Positions 7,719 through 11,489 of a stretch of 11,489 nucleotides of DNA are shown in pieces. Position numbers and translations under genes: made by a program. This DNA comes from Treponema sp. (GTDB lineage Bacteria > Spirochaetota > Spirochaetia > Treponematales > Breznakiellaceae): assembly GCA_031283505.1 (NCBI GenBank), contig JAITBO010000066.1:1-11489 (forward strand), written 5' to 3'. The notes under the pieces are model-generated. The model saw only the letters and a program-made list of their open reading frames with translations. It was not told the origin of the DNA and made no database searches. How positions within the stretch are numbered: position 1 is the first letter of the stretch; every line of letters begins with the position of its first letter.

Positions 7719-10418
7719 ATGCTCGATCAATACAGGCGGATAAAACGGGAAAATCAAGGGAACGTTTTATTTTTTCGCCTTGGCGATTTTTATGAGATGT
7801 TCGCCGAGGATGCCCTGGAAGTTTCAGCCTTGCTAAACCTCACCCTAACAAGTCGTAACGGGCTTCCCATGTGCGGGATTCCTTATCATGCAGCGCGTTC
7901 TTATATTGCCCGGCTCCTGAGGTTCGGCAAGAAAATCGCCATCTGTGAGCAGCTTTCCGAACCAACCAAAGGCCGGGGGGTCATTGAACGCAAAGTCGTG
8001 GAGGTAATCACTCCGGGAACTACGGTAGATGAGGATTACCTGGACAAGGAAAGTTCCAACTATCTGGCGGCTCTTGCGTCTACCGCCAAATTTATCTCTT
8101 TTGCCTATATAGACCTTTCCGCCGGGGACTTCCACGCTACATCCTTCTCTTTTGAAGGGGCGGCGGAACGGCTCCGTCTGGAACTGGAACGGCTTCAGAT
8201 CAAAGAGATGGTGGTCCAGGAATCCCTTCTGGAAGAGGAACCGGCTCTGGCTAACGCTGTAATGGAACGTACCGCCATGGTGGTAAACCGCTGGGCCGAC
8301 TGGCTTTTTGACCGCCACCGGAGCCGGGAACGGCTGGAAAAACAGTTCGGCGCCTCTGCCTTAAAGGGTTTCGGTCTCAAGGAAGATTCCCCGGAGATCC
8401 TTTCCTCCGGCGCCCTGCTCGATTATCTTGATGATACGGCCCAGAGCCTTATTCCCCATGTCAGGGTTCTCTCCCTCTATGGGGATACGGAGTATGTAGG
8501 TATAGATGAATCCTCCATGAAGAATCTGGAGATCACCCATAATATCAGGGACGGGGATGTCAGGTTTTCTCTGCTTGAAGTGATGGACGAAACCCGTACT
8601 GCCATGGGCCGGCGGCTGCTTAAACGGCGTCTTCTCCATCCCCTGCGGGACTTGGGCCGGATACATAAACGGCTTGACATGGTGGAAACTCTCTACCGCG
8701 ACCAGGGACGTCTTACAGGCATACGGGACCTTCTGGGTAAGACTCCGGACCTGGAACGCCTCTGTTCCCGTCTTGCTATGGACAGGGCCCACGGCAAGGA
8801 TATGGTTTCGGTGAAAAACGCCCTCACCGCTTTTGAATCCCTGGAAAACCTAGTCCGGGAACTCTCCCTGGTTTTTGAAGCATCGGCGGGAGCTTTTTCC
8901 CCGGAGCAACAATCCGATCCAAACGGCGCCTTTGAAAAGCTCATGGCCCTGCGGGACCTCCTGGAAAAAAGCCTTGTTGAGGATCCTTCCATCCTTTTAA
9001 CCGAGGGAAACCTTATCAATGATAACTTCAACAAAAAACTGGATCAGTACAAGCGCCTCAAGGATAATGGCCGGCAGATGTTGGAGGATTATCTTGAGGA
9101 GGAACGGCAGGCTACGGGGATTCAGAGTCTTAAAATACGGTACAACCGGCTTATAGGTTATTTTTTTGAGGTGAACAAGAATAACCTTGCCAAGGTTCCC
9201 CCCCATTTTATCCGGCGGCAGGGTATAGTCACCGGGGAAAGGTTTACCACAGACCGCCTTGCTTCCCTGGAATCGGATATTAACGGCGCTTCGGACAGGA
9301 TCATAGAGTTGGAAAAACAGTTGTTTCTGGAAATACGGGAAAAGGCTAAGGATCTTATCCCCGAACTCTCCGCCGCCGCACAGCGTATCGCCGAGCTTGA
9401 CGCCGCCCAATCCTTGGCCCGTTCCGCTACCGTACGGGGTTGGGTGCGTCCCCAGGTGGACAACCGGAACTACACCCATATCGTGGAAGGCCGTCATCCG
9501 GTGGTGGAGGCCCATCTTCCCCGGGGCGAATTCATCCCCAACGATGTGTTCCTGAATGGTGAAGGGATTTGCTTCGCCCTCATTACAGGCCCCAACATGG
9601 CCGGTAAGTCCACCTACCTCCGGCAGACTGCTCTCATCATCATCATGGCCCAGATGGGGAGTTTTGTCCCCGCCCGTGAAGCTGATATAGGCATGGTTGA
9701 CCGTATCTACTGCCGGGTGGGGGCTTCGGATAACCTGGCCCGGGGTGAATCGACTTTTCTCATGGAAATGAACGAAACTTCTTACATCCTCCGTACCGCC
9801 ACGGACCGGAGCCTCGTTATCATGGACGAAGTAGGTCGGGGGACCGGGACCAACGACGGCCTTTCCATAGCCTGGGCGGTGACTGAGGAACTCCTGGATC
9901 ATATCAAGTGCCGTACCCTCTTTGCCACCCATTACCACGAGCTTTCGGAACTTACCCATCAGCGATTGGTGAACCGTTCTATGGAAGTCCTGGACAAAGA
10001 CGGGGAACTTGTCTTTCTGCGCAAGCTCAAGGAAGGTCCGTCCGCCGAATCCTACGGTCTCCACGTTGCCCGGCTTGCGGGCCTTCCGGAACGAGTGCTT
10101 TCCCGGGCCGGACGTATCCTTGAGCGCCTCCAGGAACGGGGCCGTACCTTGGGCGAAGTTCCGGGGCAGACTCAGACGCTTGCCGGAGAAATGGTTTCCT
10201 TCGGCAGTTTTTCGCAGTCCGGTCAGGGGAGAGCGGTAGACGAGCGTTATGACCGTTTCATCGAAGAAATTGCTACTCTCAACCCGGATCGTCTGACCCC
10301 CAAGGAAGCCCTGAACCAGCTCTATATATGGAAACAGTCCTACGGCGGTAAAAATACGCCTCGTTCTTTCCGGGAAAACAAACTGCGGCAGGGACCGTCA
10401 CTGTTTGATTCGGATTGA
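7719..10418 (+). CDS. mutS: DNA mismatch repair ATPase MutS
   Basis: A MutS1-type mismatch sensor of 899 residues from the first ATG, slightly longer than E. coli MutS (853). It binds mismatched DNA and, using ATP, licenses MutL to start repair. The mismatch-reading F-Y-E motif is at 24-26 (G-D-F-Y-E-M-F). Connector, lever and clamp domains occupy the middle. The ATPase domain has Walker A GPNMAGKS (624-631), Walker B DEVGRGT (703-709) and the ATHYHEL histidine segment (736-742). A C-terminal helix-turn-helix dimerisation region and a tail ending GPSLFDSD follow; the tail resembles a beta-clamp-binding motif (low certainty). The ATG given is conservative. Its Met aligns with Met13 of E. coli MutS (T-P-M-M-Q-Q-Y), the preceding in-frame codons encode the matching S-P, and the Shine-Dalgarno sits upstream of them. 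The true start is therefore probably ATT 7692 or ATC 7695 (907-908 residues). Confidence 0.96.
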   Translation: MLDQYRRIKRENQGNVLFFRLGDFYEMFAEDALEVSALLNLTLTSRNGLPMCGIPYHAARSYIARLLRFGKKIAICEQLSEPTKGRGVIERKVVEVITPGTTVDEDYLDKESSNYLAALASTAKFISFAYIDLSAGDFHATSFSFEGAAERLRLELERLQIKEMVVQESLLEEEPALANAVMERTAMVVNRWADWLFDRHRSRERLEKQFGASALKGFGLKEDSPEILSSGALLDYLDDTAQSLIPHVRVLSLYGDTEYVGIDESSMKNLEITHNIRDGDVRFSLLEVMDETRTAMGRRLLKRRLLHPLRDLGRIHKRLDMVETLYRDQGRLTGIRDLLGKTPDLERLCSRLAMDRAHGKDMVSVKNALTAFESLENLVRELSLVFEASAGAFSPEQQSDPNGAFEKLMALRDLLEKSLVEDPSILLTEGNLINDNFNKKLDQYKRLKDNGRQMLEDYLEEERQATGIQSLKIRYNRLIGYFFEVNKNNLAKVPPHFIRRQGIVTGERFTTDRLASLESDINGASDRIIELEKQLFLEIREKAKDLIPELSAAAQRIAELDAAQSLARSATVRGWVRPQVDNRNYTHIVEGRHPVVEAHLPRGEFIPNDVFLNGEGICFALITGPNMAGKSTYLRQTALIIIMAQMGSFVPAREADIGMVDRIYCRVGASDNLARGESTFLMEMNETSYILRTATDRSLVIMDEVGRGTGTNDGLSIAWAVTEELLDHIKCRTLFATHYHELSELTHQRLVNRSMEVLDKDGELVFLRKLKEGPSAESYGLHVARLAGLPERVLSRAGRILERLQERGRTLGEVPGQTQTLAGEMVSFGSFSQSGQGRAVDERYDRFIEEIATLNPDRLTPKEALNQLYIWKQSYGGKNTPRSFRENKLRQGPSLFDSD

Positions 10419-10519
10419 TCGCGTTTACGGATAAGGAACCGGCAGCCGAAAGCAAAAGCATTTTATGACATTTGTCATCTTTATCGAAGCAGAGAGTGTT
10501 CCCGTCCCGTATTACGGGC
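10419..10519. promoter_or_regulatory. mutS-comF gap with two small palindromes
   Basis: The 14-bp perfect palindrome ATGACA-TT-TGTCAT (10465-10478) looks like an operator for a dimeric regulator. CCCGTA-T-TACGGG (10506-10518) ends one base before the comF ATG at 10520 and could fold at the ribosome landing site. No convincing sigma-70 boxes are present, and neither stem is followed by a T-run, so no terminator can be called after mutS. The palindromes are seen directly; a regulatory role is inferred. Confidence 0.35.
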
Positions 10520-11266
10520 ATGAATCTAATTTTCCAGGCTCTTGCCTTTACGCGGGAATGGCTCTTTCCCGGCGGATGCGCCTTCTGTGGGCGGACTCTC
10601 CTGGATGGGGAGGAAGCCTGGTACGGTCTCTGCCGCAGTTGCCGGGCGCTGTTTCCGGCGGACACGGCGCCGCGCTGTTCTTCCTGCGGCAGGCCCCTCA
10701 TCTCGGAACAGGGGGTGTGTCTTCCCTGCCGGGAAAGGGAGCCTTTTCATTTCGACGGAGGTTTTGTTCTCTATCCCTATGCCGGAAAATACCGGGAACT
10801 CCTCAAAGCCTACAAATTTGGCAAATTCCCCTCTCTGGGGAATTTTTTCGCCCGGAGGATGATTGAGGTTCTTGCCCGGTTTCCTCCAGGGGGCCCTTCT
10901 TCCTTCTCCTGGGTGCCCGTGCCTCCCCGGCCAAACAAGATCAGGAAGACCGGCTGGGACCAGACCGCCTATATCGCGGGGCGGCTGGACAGGCTGTACA
11001 AACAGAACCGCGCCCGACATTCGTATCCTTTCCTCCCGGTATGCCGCTGCCTCAAGCGGCTCCCTTCAAAAACCCAGAAACAGCTTAACCGGGAAGACCG
11101 GAAACACAACCTGAAAGGCAGGATTATTCACGTCAAAGACGTACCCCGCCGGGTCCTGCTTTTTGACGATGTGATAACCACCGGTTCCACTCTGGACGCC
11201 TGTGCGGAAGCCCTCAAGGAGGGCGGGACGGAGAAGGTCTATGCGGTGAGCTTATTTTATGATTAG
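10520..11266 (+). CDS. comF: ComF family protein (zinc-finger plus phosphoribosyltransferase domain)
   Basis: A predicted 248-residue ComF-like protein, usual length for the family. The N-terminal part has four CXXC pairs (C20/C23, C38/C41, C53/C56, C67/C70), a double zinc-finger-like region. The C-terminal half is a type I phosphoribosyltransferase fold with the PRPP-binding loop VLLFDDVITTGST (D216, D217, T220, T221, G222). ComF proteins are linked to natural DNA uptake and single-strand DNA processing in competent bacteria, but many non-competent species carry one and the substrate is unclear. Start: the ATG at 10520 gives a normal N-terminus ending in L-F-P-G-G-C-x-x-C. A TTG at 10472 would add 16 residues. 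Neither has a Shine-Dalgarno. The 101-nt gap from mutS and the palindromes there suggest it may be a separate transcription unit. Confidence 0.85.
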   Translation: MNLIFQALAFTREWLFPGGCAFCGRTLLDGEEAWYGLCRSCRALFPADTAPRCSSCGRPLISEQGVCLPCREREPFHFDGGFVLYPYAGKYRELLKAYKFGKFPSLGNFFARRMIEVLARFPPGGPSSFSWVPVPPRPNKIRKTGWDQTAYIAGRLDRLYKQNRARHSYPFLPVCRCLKRLPSKTQKQLNREDRKHNLKGRIIHVKDVPRRVLLFDDVITTGSTLDACAEALKEGGTEKVYAVSLFYD

Positions 11267-11489
11267 ACACTATTAGCAAAGGTTGAGATACCCGGGGATT
11301 ATGGGCTAAACTTGCCCCACAAAAATTCCGCGAATGATAAAAATTTGTATCTGCCGAGAGTGATGATTTACCGTGAGGCTTTATTTGGAAGTCTGGTTTA
11401 ATACCCATCGAACCAAAAGTTCGACAAACCTTTGGTTCGAGCTTACCGCACGGAGGCTCATTCCCACTCTTTTCTATTTCTTTCGGTTC
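11267..11489. other. Non-coding tail after comF
   Basis: No convincing gene on either strand: forward frames are broken into peptides of about 10-14 codons. No stem followed by a T-run is seen, so where the comF transcript ends is unclear. The stretch holds the palindrome at 11408-11440. A GGAGG at 11452-11456 lacks an ATG, GTG or TTG start before the window ends. Confidence 0.6.
11408..11440. repeat. Nested palindrome with alternative folds
   Basis: TCGAACCAAA (11408-11417) and TTTGGTTCGA (11431-11440) form a perfect 10-bp inverted repeat around a 13-nt loop. Within it, TCGAAC-CAAAA-GTTCGA (11408-11424) is a second perfect hairpin using the same left arm, and AACC-TTT-GGTT (11427-11437) a third using the right arm. 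The long stem and the two short ones cannot coexist. The window ends in CGGTTC, possibly the start of another copy. No T-run follows. This may be a small dispersed repeat or an operator. Confidence 0.6.

Noticed and set aside
8997..10064. 355-codon open frame antisense to mutS
   Set aside because: It lies over the highly conserved MutS ATPase region, has no domain signal, and is explained by codon bias of mutS.
10419..10480. Rho-independent terminator after mutS
   Set aside because: The only stem (10465-10478) is six AT-rich pairs with a 2-nt loop and no real T-run.
11214..11408. 64-codon minus-strand frame after comF
   Set aside because: It overlaps the comF 3' end, has no ribosome site, and the sequence is unrecognised and Ser/Pro/His-rich.
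11409..11423. LexA-type SOS box (CGAAC-N-GTTCG)
   Set aside because: The spacer is 5 nt, whereas the Gram-positive LexA box has 4; the motif is better explained as part of the larger nested palindrome.
11452..11489. Start of a further gene after GGAGG
   Set aside because: No ATG, GTG or TTG lies at a suitable distance before the window ends; an AUU start here would be pure speculation.
1..11489. CRISPR array, tRNA, rRNA or insertion sequence
   Set aside because: No regularly spaced direct repeats, cloverleaf, rRNA-like stretch or transposase was found on either strand.

Overview
The window holds one compact run of five genes, all on the + strand: tamB-like, bamA, skp/ompH-like, mutS, and a comF-like gene. 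Intergenic repeat structures lie at both ends. The order tamB-bamA-skp-mutS matches the order I know from Treponema pallidum (TP0325 to TP0328). Together with the spirochaete-like proteins and moderately GC-rich coding sequence, this suggests a Treponema or close relative, perhaps a free-living or gut-associated species. The genus is an inference from gene order and protein character, not from a database search.

Layout. Bases 1-124 are an almost fully self-complementary, non-coding array of three hairpins bounded by a 13-bp inverted repeat. Bases 125-190 look like the tamB promoter region: a G5/C5 hairpin, a 10-bp-phased tandem repeat and an extended -10. tamB (191-4645) runs, with an 11-nt gap, into bamA (4657-7143), which is followed 14 nt later by skp (7158-7685). 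mutS follows closely; its N-terminal start is problematic. A 101-nt gap with two small palindromes separates mutS from comF (10520-11266). The last 223 bases hold no convincing gene but contain a nested palindrome at 11408-11440.

How the genes fit together. The first three form an envelope-biogenesis block. Skp chaperones unfolded outer-membrane proteins in the periplasm. BamA folds and inserts them. TamB is anchored in the inner membrane and spans the periplasm to assist outer-membrane assembly or lipid transport. There is no separate TamA gene here, which fits a TamB-BamA partnership as reported in Borrelia. MutS (mismatch recognition) and ComF (a phosphoribosyltransferase-fold protein linked to DNA uptake and processing) are DNA-metabolism genes riding downstream.

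There is no obvious new multi-gene system. The most interesting signals concern gene expression: a probable AUU/AUC start for mutS, a skp promoter placed so that the mRNA would be leaderless, three of five genes without a Shine-Dalgarno sequence, and structured repeat elements at both window ends.
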